Source of the DNA: Prevotella scopos JCM 17725
Lineage (GTDB): Bacteria > Bacteroidota > Bacteroidia > Bacteroidales > Bacteroidaceae
Reading direction: 5' to 3'
DNA: 64,000 nucleotides
NCBI RefSeq assembly: GCF_018127785.1
Contig: NZ_CP072390.1
Span: 1,302,001-1,366,000, forward strand
The notes beneath the pieces are model-generated. The model ran no database searches and was not told the origin of the DNA. It saw only the letters and a list, made by a program, of their open reading frames with translations. Made by a program: the position numbers and the translations under genes. Shown piece after piece: positions 26,701 through 36,163 of this stretch. Each line of letters opens with the position of its first letter. Positions within the stretch are counted from its first letter, which is position 1.

Positions 26701-29700
26701 AATCCGAATATTGACGTTAACGGACACCTCACGAATCCTACTGGAACATGGGGAGGTATGATGCGTAAGTTGGATACTAACGACTTCCAAACTGCTAACA
26801 TCGAATATATAGAGTTCTGGATGCTCGACCCATTCATCTACTCCAACCGACTACCAAATGCAAACCAGTATGGTGGTGACTTCTATATCAACCTTGGAGA
26901 GGTGTCTGAAGACGTACTGAAAGATGGTAAGAAGTTCTACGAGAGTGGTATGCCTGTAGATGGTAGTCACTCATGGACAACTACGCAATGGGGTAAAATA
27001 CCAACACAAAGTACGATTACTTACGCCTTCGCAACCTCAAAGGGTAGTCGTGCGAAACAAGATGTCGGCTTTAATGGATTGAATGATGAGGAAGAACAGC
27101 AGTTTGCTTCTTATCAGAACTTCCTTACAGCTGCTCGTGCTAATACCAATCAGGCAGTCTTCGACTCGATATGGGCAGACCCTGCCAATGATGACTACCA
27201 CTATTTCCGTGGCTCTGATTGGGATGCAAAGCAGGCTTCTATCCTTGAACGATATAAGCGCATCAACAACCCACAGGGTAACTCACCAGACAATGATAAC
27301 AATAACGAGCGTTATGACACCTCATACAAGACAACTCCAGATGTTGAGGATATCAATCAGGACTATACACTGAACGAATACGAGAAATACTACCAGTACC
27401 ATATTAGTATTCGTCCACAAGACCTTGTCGTAGGTCAGAACTTCATTGTTGATAAGCGTGTAGCCTCAGCCCCACTGCGCAAGGGTGGCTCTGAACCTGT
27501 CACATGGTATCAGTTCCGTATTCCATTAGAGGAGTTCCAGAAGCGTGTGGGTAATATCAGCGACTTTACCAGCATCCGCTTTATGCGTATGTTCCTCACT
27601 GGTTTTGCAAAGCCTATCGTACTCCGCTTTGGTACCTTCGACCTTGTAAGTGGTAAATGGCGCCAGTATCAACAGAACCTTACCAACTCTGCCAGCAACT
27701 CGGGTACGATGTCAGTGAGTGCTGTGAGCCTTGAAGAAAACAATGATAAGACTCCTGTAAACTATGTAATACCTCCAGGCATTGAACGTGGAAAGGACCC
27801 TAACCAGCCACAGTTGGTTGAGGAGAACGAACAGGCACTCTCTATGGTTGTTAATAATCTTGGAACAGGCGAATCAAAGGCTGTCTATAAGAATACAACC
27901 CTCGACCTTCGTCAGTACAAGCGTCTGCAGATGTTCGTACATGCGAATGCCTTTGAACAGAATACAACTAATCTTACAGATAACCAGTTGGCTGTGTTCA
28001 TCCGTTTGGGTTCTGATTACAAGAACAACTACTACGAGTATGAAATTCCTTTGAAGCTGTCAGCTCCAGGTCATTACGATACAAACACAGGGAAAGAGCG
28101 ACGTATTGTATGGCCAGAGGAGAACATGCTCGACATACCTTTGAAGCTCCTCACCTCCGTGAAGAAGCAACGTAATCAGGCACGTGGTTCAGGAACAGCA
28201 AGCTATAACCGTGCTTTCTCTGTATACGACACCGATCATCCTGCTAACAAAGTAACGGTGATGGGTAACCCAACCCTTGGTGAAGTAAAGACGATGATTA
28301 TTGGTGTTCGCAACCTTTCCAGCAGTCAGAAGAGTGGAGAGGTATGGGTGAATGAGCTACGTCTACGAGAGTTTAACAACGAAGGTGGATGGGCAGCAAG
28401 AGGTCAGCTCAACCTACAGCTGTCTGACTTCGGTACTGTGGATGTTAATGCCAGCCATAGCACTGATGGCTTTGGTGGTTTGGAGCAGGGCGTTAACGAG
28501 CGACAGCAGGAGTCTAAGACGGATGTTTCTGTCACCACAAGTCTTGAGTTAGGAAAGTTCTTCCCTGACAAAGCAAAGGTCTCAGCACCATTATATTACA
28601 GCGTAACCAAAAGCGAGAGTCGTCCTAAGTATAATCCACTCGACACGGATATGGAATTGAAGGATGCTCTTGATGGTACTGCTAACCGTCAAGAGCGTGA
28701 CTCCATCGAGTCTATTGCCGTTACGAAACGACTGACAACAAACTTCTCTTTGTCTAATGTACGTGTTGGTATTCAGACGAAGAACCACCCTATGCCATAC
28801 GACCCTGCCAACTTCTCATTCTCTTATAGCCATTCTCATTCTCATACATCAGGTGAGACAACGGTCTATGAGAACGAAGACAACTGGCGTGGAGCATTGA
28901 ACTATAACTGGACACCAGTATATAAGTCTTGGGAACCTTTCAAGCGTCTTATCAAGAGTAGGTCGAAATGGTTTGAAATCCTCAAACGCTTCGGACTGAA
29001 CTGGCTTCCACAGAACGTTACCTTCAACACTGAAATGGTGCGCAACTACTACGAGTTGCAGGAACGTGATATGGAATCAACTGAGAACAGTCTGTTGCCT
29101 CTTACCTTCAGTGAGCAGTTCCTTTGGAATCGTGACTTCGCTCTACGTTGGGACTTGACACGCAATCTCCACATGAACTTCCAAAGTGCGACACATGCTG
29201 AGATTGAAGAACCTTACACTCCTATCAATAAAGACCTCTATGCCGACCGTTATCAGGCATGGAAAGACTCGGTATGGACAAGCATTAAACACTTCGGTAC
29301 ACCACTCGATTACCAACAGAATTTTACGCTTTCTTATCAGCTTCCACTCAATCTGCTACCTATCTTTGACTGGGTAAATGCTGATGCGAATTATACTGCA
29401 TCTTATACTTGGGTGCGTGGAACGAGTCTTGATAATGGTACTTCGCTCGGTAATACCATCACAAGTAACCGTGCATTGAACATCAATAGTAGCTTCAACT
29501 TTGAACGCCTCTATAACCATATTCCTTTCTTAAAGAAAACGAACGAACGCTTCAACCGCACCCGCCCTACTCGTCCTAAGCTGACTGCAGAACAGAAGAA
29601 AGCTGAGAGGGAAAAGAAAGAAAAAGAAAGGAAGGAGAAAGGTAAAGACGATGATAAGAAGAAAGCACTGCCAAAGAACCAGAAGAGCTTTGAAAAGGAA

Positions 29701-31383
29701 ATCGTTATCAATGCGGATTCTGCTATCCTTGTTTCACATGGCAAGAATACAAAACGCCTTATCATCTCGGCTAAAGACGAAAGAGGAAAGGCTATCAAGA
29801 TTAAATATCGTAAGGTAGGTGATACGCAGTTGAAAGTCTTTAATCGTACAGACTCTGCTATCCGCATGAAGCTTACCGTAACGCCTAAAGAGCCACTCGA
29901 TAATAAGGGATGGTATAAGACAGCACAATGTGTGGCACGTGCGCTGATGATGGTACGTTCAGCAAGTGTTTCTTATCGTGACCAATATGCAATGGCACTG
30001 CCAGGCTTTATGCCAACGGTGGGTGATGCCTTTGGACAGACACGTGGAACAGGTGCCTTATCACCAGGTCTTGACTTCGCTTTCGGTCTTATTGATGACG
30101 ACTATATCGGTAAGGCACGTGACAACCATTGGTTGCTTATGAACGACAGTGTGGCTACACCTGCAGTAACGAATCGCACAGAAGACTTGCAGATTCGTAT
30201 GACACTTGAACCATTTAAGGACTTTAAGATTGACCTTACTGCCAGTCGTATGCAGACTACCTCACGGAGCATTCAATATATGTACACGGGTACGCCAACG
30301 ACACAGAGCGGGTCACTCACGATGACAACCCTTTCATTAGGTACGGCGTTCGAAAGTCAGGGCAATGCCAACAATGGTTATCATAGTAGTACGTTCGATC
30401 GTTTCGTACAATCACTCGATGGCTATCGCAATCGTGTGGAAGCACAATATAATAATGCCACCTATCCAGCTTCATTTGGTGGTGGTCATTTCACCCCTGC
30501 AGCAGGAACTGTTAATAAGTATAGTGCAGATGTTATGGTTCCTGCGTTCCTCAATGCCTACACCAGCATGAGTGGAAACGGACTCAAGATCTTCCCTTCG
30601 CTGCGCAGTTTGTTGCCTAACTGGTCTATCCGTTACAGTGGTCTTTCACGCTTGCCATTCTTTGAACAGTTCTTCAAGAGTGTCAACATCAATCATGCCT
30701 ATCGTAGTATCTTTGCTATCAGTTCTTATCAGAGTTATAGTACATGGCAGGAATACATGAACGGACTCGGCTTCATTGCTGATGCTATTACTGGTACACC
30801 TATCCCAAGTTCAATGTATAACATCTCACAGGTGAGTATCAACGAAGCATTCTCTCCTCTGTTAGGTGTTGATGTAACTCTTCAGAACAACCTCACAGCA
30901 CGTTTAGAGTATCGTCAGACACGTGTTCTGTCGCTTTCTATGACAAGCGTACAGCTGAATGAGGCTTCATCAAAAGACTGGGTCATCGGTATTGGTTACA
31001 GAATCAACGACTTCAATCTTTTCAACAATGGGACACGCCGAGTTGCGAAAAGTAAGAAGAAAAAAACAACAGGAACCTCGCAGCAAGACAACAGTTCATC
31101 ACGTCAGAACAACGGGTTGAACCGTGACCTCAACCTACGTCTTGATATCAGTTATCGCCAGCAGGCATCGCTCACACGTGACATTGCTTCGCTGACATCA
31201 GCAGCTTCAAGTGGTAATACTGCTTTCAAGTTCTCTTTCTTGAGCGATTATACCTTGAGCCGTTTGGTTACAGCCAGTCTCTATTACGATTTACAGATTA
31301 ATACTCCACTTCTCTCATCTGGTAGTTATCCTACTACCACCCACGACTTTGGGGTGAGCCTCAGACTTAGTTTGACACGGTAA
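23800..31383 (+). CDS. sprA: SprA/Sov, outer-membrane translocon of the type 9 secretion system
   Basis: About 2,527 residues, the size of the giant single-chain beta-barrel that forms the T9SS pore. It has an N-terminal export signal (YISILIITLLGSIGLL), the SprA N-terminal region (FGPGGVRIKTQGSAELKFG, then KVNMNLNYNTDATFDFDAQNFKLRYEGKEDEIIK), long asparagine-rich and barrel segments, and a C-terminal beta strand ending DFGVSLRLSLTR. A lysine/glutamate-rich insertion lies at about residues 1925-1965. Start is GTG at 23800; TTG at 23821 (giving a shorter signal) is also possible. Its presence implies that the organism secretes proteins by T9SS. Confidence 0.96.
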   Translation: MPNPLIFLKRKYYISILIITLLGSIGLLSWGRSALSFAPIAKLVYRVAPPDTVKKAKPIEVEIDEETIPDSLLHPRWKVQRTTPVTYDDLRENSTDLIRPENMRQTVEYNDSLDRYIIGYKIGKTYVMTPIMMTPEEYRKWTEKRSFADYYRSKNQEILREKGKDKFDFTDMHFSLGPAEKIFGPGGVRIKTQGSAELKFGANIKNIDNPSLPIRNRKTTAMDFDEKINVNVNGKVGDKVNMNLNYNTDATFDFDAQNFKLRYEGKEDEIIKLVEGGNVTFPSNNSLVQGASALFGIRTDMQFGRLKLQTVLSQKKSSNKSVSSRGGKQLTPFEIDAADYEENHHFFLSQYFRDNYDAAMKSLPNLKTGVTINRVEVWVTNKTGTTSNTRNIVALTDLGENKKISRTDLWGTGNGPVPTNNANTEYTTITQTYPAARNIDQVTSILDGAGLVGGNDYEKLANARLLNSSEYTINNALGYISLKSGLQTDQVLAIAYEYTYGGVTYQVGEFASDRTNINEALFVKSLKNTSNNPKQGNWDLMMKNVYYLASNIERDKFRLDVKYQSDTTGVYLSYIPEPQVKNQTLIKLLNADRLDNNNNPHSNGYFDYIEGYTISNGRVFFPMAEPFGNGLRKALTDKGVTTAIANKYVFEQLYDSTKTIAKQIAEKDKFILVGQYRGSAANVISLGAYNVPQGSVIVTAGGVTLNEGSDYSVDYSAGEVTILNQSIIDAGTAVNVSLESQSAYQQERKTMIGVNWEYDFSKDFQIGGTFMHLSEQPLTTKVNMGSEPLNNTIWGLNINWKKESQWLTNMLNKIPFLHVTQPSYITFSAEFAQLLAGQSKGTQDNASYLDDFEGAKTTIDVSQPTSWIISSVPSDFPEYSDKTSLRSGFNRSLLAWYTIDPLFTRRSSSLTPGHIKSDLEQLSNHYVREIPVTELFPIRDRNYSGSTSTLNILNLAYYPSERGPYNFNPNIDVNGHLTNPTGTWGGMMRKLDTNDFQTANIEYIEFWMLDPFIYSNRLPNANQYGGDFYINLGEVSEDVLKDGKKFYESGMPVDGSHSWTTTQWGKIPTQSTITYAFATSKGSRAKQDVGFNGLNDEEEQQFASYQNFLTAARANTNQAVFDSIWADPANDDYHYFRGSDWDAKQASILERYKRINNPQGNSPDNDNNNERYDTSYKTTPDVEDINQDYTLNEYEKYYQYHISIRPQDLVVGQNFIVDKRVASAPLRKGGSEPVTWYQFRIPLEEFQKRVGNISDFTSIRFMRMFLTGFAKPIVLRFGTFDLVSGKWRQYQQNLTNSASNSGTMSVSAVSLEENNDKTPVNYVIPPGIERGKDPNQPQLVEENEQALSMVVNNLGTGESKAVYKNTTLDLRQYKRLQMFVHANAFEQNTTNLTDNQLAVFIRLGSDYKNNYYEYEIPLKLSAPGHYDTNTGKERRIVWPEENMLDIPLKLLTSVKKQRNQARGSGTASYNRAFSVYDTDHPANKVTVMGNPTLGEVKTMIIGVRNLSSSQKSGEVWVNELRLREFNNEGGWAARGQLNLQLSDFGTVDVNASHSTDGFGGLEQGVNERQQESKTDVSVTTSLELGKFFPDKAKVSAPLYYSVTKSESRPKYNPLDTDMELKDALDGTANRQERDSIESIAVTKRLTTNFSLSNVRVGIQTKNHPMPYDPANFSFSYSHSHSHTSGETTVYENEDNWRGALNYNWTPVYKSWEPFKRLIKSRSKWFEILKRFGLNWLPQNVTFNTEMVRNYYELQERDMESTENSLLPLTFSEQFLWNRDFALRWDLTRNLHMNFQSATHAEIEEPYTPINKDLYADRYQAWKDSVWTSIKHFGTPLDYQQNFTLSYQLPLNLLPIFDWVNADANYTASYTWVRGTSLDNGTSLGNTITSNRALNINSSFNFERLYNHIPFLKKTNERFNRTRPTRPKLTAEQKKAEREKKEKERKEKGKDDDKKKALPKNQKSFEKEIVINADSAILVSHGKNTKRLIISAKDERGKAIKIKYRKVGDTQLKVFNRTDSAIRMKLTVTPKEPLDNKGWYKTAQCVARALMMVRSASVSYRDQYAMALPGFMPTVGDAFGQTRGTGALSPGLDFAFGLIDDDYIGKARDNHWLLMNDSVATPAVTNRTEDLQIRMTLEPFKDFKIDLTASRMQTTSRSIQYMYTGTPTTQSGSLTMTTLSLGTAFESQGNANNGYHSSTFDRFVQSLDGYRNRVEAQYNNATYPASFGGGHFTPAAGTVNKYSADVMVPAFLNAYTSMSGNGLKIFPSLRSLLPNWSIRYSGLSRLPFFEQFFKSVNINHAYRSIFAISSYQSYSTWQEYMNGLGFIADAITGTPIPSSMYNISQVSINEAFSPLLGVDVTLQNNLTARLEYRQTRVLSLSMTSVQLNEASSKDWVIGIGYRINDFNLFNNGTRRVAKSKKKKTTGTSQQDNSSSRQNNGLNRDLNLRLDISYRQQASLTRDIASLTSAASSGNTAFKFSFLSDYTLSRLVTASLYYDLQINTPLLSSGSYPTTTHDFGVSLRLSLTR

Positions 31384-31475
31384 AACACACAGTGAAAAGT
31401 AAAAAGGTAAAAAAGCCTTGGGAAAAGTAAAACGTTAATGTCCAAAATTCCAAGTTCAAAGTTCCAAGAAAAAAA

Positions 31476-31509
31476 CAGACTGCCTTGTCTTGACGACAGA
31501 AGCAGTCTG
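31476..31509. terminator. Shared terminator between sprA and cysK
   Basis: An 8-bp outer stem (CAGACTGC/GCAGTCTG) with an inner complementary section lies between the convergent genes; on the minus strand a T-rich run follows it. Confidence 0.65.
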
Positions 31510-31538
31510 CAGGAAAAGTATATTGAAATTGGGAAATA

Positions 31539-32486
31539 TTAAAGAGGGTACTCCTCGAAAGCATAAAGTACGGTTGAGAGATAACGCTCACCTGTATCAG
31601 GCAACAGCGTGACGATGGTCTTATCAGCGTTCTCTGGACGCTTAGCAATCTCTGCAGCTGCAAAGGCAGCAGCACCAGAAGAGATACCCACTAATAAACC
31701 TTCCTGCTGTGCCAACTGGCGACCTGCAAGAATAGCTTGGTCATTCTCCACTTGGAAAATCTCATCAACATACTTACTATTATAGGTTGCTGGAACAAAG
31801 CCTGCACCGATACCCTGAATCTTATGCGGACCACTCTGTCCACCACTCAGTACAGGAGATGCAGTTGGTTCTACGGCAATAATCTTCACGTTAGGGTTCT
31901 GCTCCTTTAAGTAGCTGCCAACACCACTAATCGTGCCACCAGTACCAACACCGGCAACGAAGATATCAACCTTACCATCGGTATCACGCCAGATCTCATG
32001 ACCTGTTGTAACATAATGGCGTTCTGGGTTAGCCTGATTCTCAAACTGCTGCAGGATAATACTTCCTGGAATAGAATCTCTCAATTCCTCTGCAGCCTTG
32101 ATAGCCCCCTTCATCCCATCCTTGCCACTTGTCAATTTTACCGTAGCACCATATGCTTTAACAAGATTACGACGTTCCACACTCATGGTCTCTGGCATCG
32201 TGAGAATGAGCTTATAGCCCTTCACAGCTGATACCAATGCTAAACCAACACCGGTGTTTCCACTGGTTGGTTCAATAATAGTAGCTCCAGGCTTTAAGAG
32301 TCCTTTAGCCTCAGCATCTTCTATCATTGCCAATGCGATACGATCTTTCACACTACCACCAGGATTAAAGTACTCTACCTTTGCAAGAACAGGAGTAGTA
32401 AGTCCTTTCTCTGCAGAGAATTTATTAAGTGCTAACAGTGGCGTATTACCTATAAGTTCTGTAAGTTTGTTTGCAATCTTTGCCAT
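31539..32486 (-). CDS. cysK: Cysteine synthase A (O-acetylserine sulfhydrylase)
   Basis: PLP enzyme that makes L-cysteine from O-acetylserine and sulfide. 315 residues; PLP lysine in NPGGSVKDR (Lys47), the substrate loop [12 protein letters not shown], phosphate loop [12 protein letters not shown], and SSGAAAFAA near the C-terminus. It is monocistronic, with a TACCTTTG box on the minus strand at 32538-32531. Confidence 0.96.
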   Translation of the reverse strand: MAKIANKLTELIGNTPLLALNKFSAEKGLTTPVLAKVEYFNPGGSVKDRIALAMIEDAEAKGLLKPGATIIEPTSGNTGVGLALVSAVKGYKLILTMPETMSVERRNLVKAYGATVKLTSGKDGMKGAIKAAEELRDSIPGSIILQQFENQANPERHYVTTGHEIWRDTDGKVDIFVAGVGTGGTISGVGSYLKEQNPNVKIIAVEPTASPVLSGGQSGPHKIQGIGAGFVPATYNSKYVDEIFQVENDQAILAGRQLAQQEGLLVGISSGAAAFAAAEIAKRPENADKTIVTLLPDTGERYLSTVLYAFEEYPL

Positions 32487-32530
32487 ATTCTTTGGAGTTT
32501 AATTTCTTAATAATTCATTCTTTACGGATG

Positions 32531-32538
32531 CAAAGGTA
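32531..32538 (-). promoter_or_regulatory. -7 box TACCTTTG of cysK
   Basis: Exact TAnnTTTG on the minus strand, 45 bases before the start codon. Confidence 0.5.
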
Positions 32539-32625
32539 CGGATATTTACCAATATATGAAATACTCTCTTTATGTTATTTAGCATACCACAAACGTGGTA
32601 TTTACATTAAAATAAGACTTTCTTA

Positions 32626-32655
32626 TTGCCATTCACACAAAAAACCTTATATTTG
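32626..32655 (+). promoter_or_regulatory. Promoter of the ATPase-DUF4435 pair
   Basis: TTG at 32626-32628, 19 bases, then TATATTTG at 32648-32655. It supports the start at 32684 rather than the in-frame ATG at 32471, which lies upstream of the promoter. Confidence 0.6.
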
Positions 32656-32683
32656 CATCACGATTGTCACTATATCTACGAGT

Positions 32684-33502
32684 ATGCAGAAATACGCAGA
32701 TTACATAGAAGAGATTGAGATTGACTCGCTTTGGAGCGGGAAGAAACACATCCGTTGGACACTGGACCGACAGGTGAATATCCTCAGTGGTATCAATGGT
32801 GTCGGGAAGAGCACCATACTTAATAAGGTGATACGTAGTCTGTCGCAAGGTGGTGAATTCCCCAGCCATTCACTGAAGGGTGTCCGACTGAAGGTAAGTC
32901 CTAATGATGCGCGGTGGATACGTTATGATATTATCCGTTCGTTTGACCGTCCACTGATGAACTCGGATAGTATCAGCAAGATTAACGTTGACCTTGTAAC
33001 GGAACTTGACTGGCAACTCTTCCAGCTTCAGCGCAAATACCTTGATTATCAGGTGAACATCGGCAACAGAATCATTGAGACCTTACAAAGTGGAGAGGCA
33101 GATGCTGCAGAGAAAGCGCAGCAGATTTCTCAACCTAAGAAACGCTTTCAAGACATCTTAGACGACCTCTTCACCGAAACTGGTAAGAAGATTATCCGTT
33201 CTGAGAATGAGATAAAATTCTCTTCATTAGGTGAAGTCCTCGCTCCCTATCAGTTGTCAAGTGGTGAGAAGCAGATTCTTGTTATCCTGCTGACTGTATT
33301 GGTAGAAGACAATGAGCACTATGTCCTCTTTATGGACGAACCGGAAGTGAGTCTGCATATAGAGTGGCAGAAACGCTTAATCGACCTCATCTTAGAACTG
33401 AATCCGAATGTTCAGATTATCCTCACAACACACAGTCCAGCTGTCATTATGAACGGATGGATTGACCGTGTGACAGAGGTTACGGACATAACCGATAAAT
33501 GA
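32684..33502 (+). CDS. AAA/ABC-type ATPase, PARIS AriA-like
   Basis: 272 residues with all motifs of a small SMC/OLD-like ATPase: Walker A GINGVGKSTILNK (about 36-48), signature SSGEKQILVIL, Walker B LFMDEPEVSLH and the H-loop LTTHSPAVIM. ATG 32684 (MQKYADYIEEIEID) follows the predicted promoter. It is followed after 19 bases by a DUF4435 gene, the pairing that defines PARIS (ATP sensor plus TOPRIM-like effector). It is smaller than the AriA proteins I know of, so a related but distinct branch is possible. Confidence 0.85.
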   Translation: MQKYADYIEEIEIDSLWSGKKHIRWTLDRQVNILSGINGVGKSTILNKVIRSLSQGGEFPSHSLKGVRLKVSPNDARWIRYDIIRSFDRPLMNSDSISKINVDLVTELDWQLFQLQRKYLDYQVNIGNRIIETLQSGEADAAEKAQQISQPKKRFQDILDDLFTETGKKIIRSENEIKFSSLGEVLAPYQLSSGEKQILVILLTVLVEDNEHYVLFMDEPEVSLHIEWQKRLIDLILELNPNVQIILTTHSPAVIMNGWIDRVTEVTDITDK

Positions 33503-33521
33503 TTGTCTGAAGGAGGGAGCG

Positions 33522-34535
33522 ATGGGAAAAAGACTGAGCGACAACCTATCATCGGCTTATATTGATGCAGCGAACCGTTTGAACGGTAAGCGGGCACGGA
33601 GAAAGATTATCGCATACGTAGAAGCGTATGACGATATCTTCTTTTGGCGCACTGTCTTAAGCAGTTTTGAAAACGAGGAACGCTACTTTGAAGTGATGTT
33701 GCCATCGCGATTAAACCTTACCAAGGGCAAACGGTCGGTATTGATGAACCTCGTTTCGCAGAATATTGGTGAGAACATGATTGCTTGTGTTGATGCTGAT
33801 TATGACTATCTACTGCAAGGAACTACCCCACTTTCCAACGAAGTGAACAACAACCCATACGTTTTCCATACCTATGCTTACGCCATTGAAAACCTACAAT
33901 GTTATGCACCGAGCCTACATGATGTGACAGTAGCAGTAACGCTCAACGACCATTCTATCTTTAACTTCGAAGAGTTCCTTAAGCTGTACAGTGAGAGTAT
34001 ACATCCCCTCTTTGTCTGGAGTATCTGGCATTATCGCCAAGGTATTCATCGACGTTTTACGATTTCTGACTTTAATCGGGTTGTGGAGATTGGTAACTTC
34101 TCTCTACAAGGGGCAACTGAAAGTATTCAACGGCTACGCCATAAGGTCCAGATGCGTGTACGACAACTACAAAAGGAGAATCCGAACGCAAAGGATAGCT
34201 ATCTAAAACTAAAAGACGAACTGCGTTCCTTAGGTGTTACACCTTCAACAACCTACTTATATATTCAAGGTCATCATCTCTTTGATAATATCATCGTACC
34301 GGTCTTGAAGCGGGTATGCGACCTTCTTGTGCGTGAACGTGAAGACGAGATTAACCGCAATGCTGTACACGATACGCAACGTCGCAACGAACTATCAAGT
34401 TATGGTCATAGTACGGAGGCGATTATCCCTATGCTCCGTCGCAATGTAGGTTATACGAACGCTGAACCATTCCTAAGATTGAAAGAAGATATTTATACAT
34501 TCTTGAATCCACCGACACAACAACCAACTGACTAA
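33522..34535 (+). CDS. DUF4435 protein, PARIS AriB-like
   Basis: 337 residues. The N-terminal DUF4435/TOPRIM-like core has the glutamate motif IIAYVEAYDDIFFW (about 29-42) and the DxD motif MIACVDADYDYLL (about 85-97), followed by a long helical region (VQMRVRQLQKENPNAKDSYLKLKDEL). In PARIS the DUF4435 subunit is the toxic effector, released when the ATPase senses phage anti-restriction proteins. Here that is inferred from the pair and motifs only. Confidence 0.82.
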   Translation: MGKRLSDNLSSAYIDAANRLNGKRARRKIIAYVEAYDDIFFWRTVLSSFENEERYFEVMLPSRLNLTKGKRSVLMNLVSQNIGENMIACVDADYDYLLQGTTPLSNEVNNNPYVFHTYAYAIENLQCYAPSLHDVTVAVTLNDHSIFNFEEFLKLYSESIHPLFVWSIWHYRQGIHRRFTISDFNRVVEIGNFSLQGATESIQRLRHKVQMRVRQLQKENPNAKDSYLKLKDELRSLGVTPSTTYLYIQGHHLFDNIIVPVLKRVCDLLVREREDEINRNAVHDTQRRNELSSYGHSTEAIIPMLRRNVGYTNAEPFLRLKEDIYTFLNPPTQQPTD

Positions 34536-34617
34536 GTTTTCTTCATAACATCACCCTACCCCATGCTTGTGTCTAGACTTTCTTTACTAAGTGGGGCATT
34601 ATCTGCTGTAGTTTTAT

Positions 34618-34625
34618 TATCTTTG
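34618..34625 (+). promoter_or_regulatory. -7 box TATCTTTG of the fucosidase gene
   Basis: Exact box 31 bases before the ATG at 34657. No clear -33 element. Confidence 0.5.
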
Positions 34626-34656
34626 CACTTAGAAATCTAAACAACAAAATTCTTAC

Positions 34657-35958
34657 ATGAAGAAGACTCTACTTTTAATCGCAACACTGCTAACAAGTTT
34701 TGTTGGCATGGCACAAGAGACTTACCACCCAACGGCAGAGAATCTCAAAGCACGCGAACAGTTCCAAGACGATAAGTTCGGTATCTTCCTACATTGGGGA
34801 CTCTACTCGATGATGGGTACAACCGAATGGATTATGACCAATAGGGATATCAACTACAAGGAATATCCGAAGTTGGCTAAGACTTTCTATCCTTCGGAGT
34901 TTGATGCTGACGCATGGGTTAAGGCTATTAAGGCTGCTGGTGCAAAGTATATCACGATTACCACTCGTCACCACGATGGTTTTTCGCTTTATAAGACTAC
35001 TACCAGTACTTATAACTCAGTTGATGGTACACCTTTCAAGCGGGATATTATCAAAGAATTGGCTGATGCTTGCAAACGGCACGACATAAAGCTTCACCTT
35101 TATTATTCGCACCTCGACTGGGGACGTGAGGACTATCCTGTGGGTAGAACGGGAACAGGAACGGGACGACCAAAAGAGAAGGCTGACTGGGCAAGCTACT
35201 ATAAGTTTATGAACACGCAGTTGACGGAATTGCTCACTAACTATGGAAAGGTGGGGGCAATCTGGTTTGATGGCTGGTGGGACCATGACAGCGATGCAAA
35301 ACCTTTCGACTGGCAGTTGGAGGAACAGTATGCTTTGATTCATAAGCTACAACCACAGTGCCTCGTTGCTAACAACCACCATCATACTCCTTTCCCTGGC
35401 GAGGATATTCAAATCTTCGAACGTGACTTACCGGGTGAAAACAAGGCTGGACTGTCTGGACAGAGCATCGGTCGCCTACCCTTAGAATCATGCCAAACTA
35501 TCAACGAGCATTGGGGGTACAACATCACTGACACCCTCTACAAATCACCAAAAGAGTTGATTCAGATGCTTGTTCGTGCTGCAGGAAAGAATGCTAACCT
35601 CCTACTCAACATCGGTCCAGAGCCAGGTGGTGCCCTTCCCGAGCTTGCCCTAAACCGCCTTCAGGCCATCGGTGAATGGCTGAACAAATATGGTGAAACC
35701 ATCTACGGCACACGTGGTGGCATCGTTGGGCCACACGATTGGGGCGTAAGTACACAGCGTGGTAACAAACTCTACATCCACATCCTAAACTGTATGGACT
35801 CCAGCCTCTTCATCCCTACTGGTAACCACAAAATCAAGTCTGCCACTGTCTTTGGCACCAACAAGCATGTCAACTTCACAAAGACTGGTAATGGTATCAC
35901 CCTCAACTTCGACACCATCCCGACTGAAATCGATTATATCGTTGAGTTGACGTTGTAA
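34657..35958 (+). CDS. Secreted alpha-L-fucosidase, GH29
   Basis: 433 residues with a signal peptide (MKKTLLLIATLLTSFVGMAQ). The GH29 barrel is clear: FGIFLHWGLYSMMGTTEWI, KYITITTRHHDGFSLY, HLYYSHLDWGRED, and the nucleophile Asp205 in IWFDGWWDH. NIGPEPGGALP and a short C-terminal beta domain follow. It would remove fucose from host or dietary glycans such as mucin. No SusC/D genes adjoin it. There is no T9SS-type C-terminal domain that I can see. Confidence 0.95.
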   Translation: MKKTLLLIATLLTSFVGMAQETYHPTAENLKAREQFQDDKFGIFLHWGLYSMMGTTEWIMTNRDINYKEYPKLAKTFYPSEFDADAWVKAIKAAGAKYITITTRHHDGFSLYKTTTSTYNSVDGTPFKRDIIKELADACKRHDIKLHLYYSHLDWGREDYPVGRTGTGTGRPKEKADWASYYKFMNTQLTELLTNYGKVGAIWFDGWWDHDSDAKPFDWQLEEQYALIHKLQPQCLVANNHHHTPFPGEDIQIFERDLPGENKAGLSGQSIGRLPLESCQTINEHWGYNITDTLYKSPKELIQMLVRAAGKNANLLLNIGPEPGGALPELALNRLQAIGEWLNKYGETIYGTRGGIVGPHDWGVSTQRGNKLYIHILNCMDSSLFIPTGNHKIKSATVFGTNKHVNFTKTGNGITLNFDTIPTEIDYIVELTL

Positions 35959-35992
35959 TATAGGCTTTCTCGCCTTATCATTTTTCAAATAC

Positions 35993-36030
35993 AACCCGCA
36001 GCAACCATCCAGTTAATGCGGGTTTGTTTA
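35993..36030 (+). terminator. Terminator after the fucosidase gene
   Basis: 8-bp stem AACCCGCA/TGCGGGTT (35993-36000 with 36017-36024) followed by a T-rich stretch. Confidence 0.65.
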
Positions 36031-36163
36031 TATGTAAGTATCGTTTTCTTCCTCAAAAGTATTCAATGTTGATTATCAACAACTTATAATTTCATGGTAC
36101 AAATAAGTTTCCTCAATTTGAATACTATTGATTAGAAAACATCGGGGATGTTATCGCCAACTC

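Noticed and set aside
32471..32683. Upstream start of the ATPase gene at 32471
   Set aside because: It overlaps the cysK start on the other strand and lies before the predicted promoter; the extra residues are not conserved-looking.
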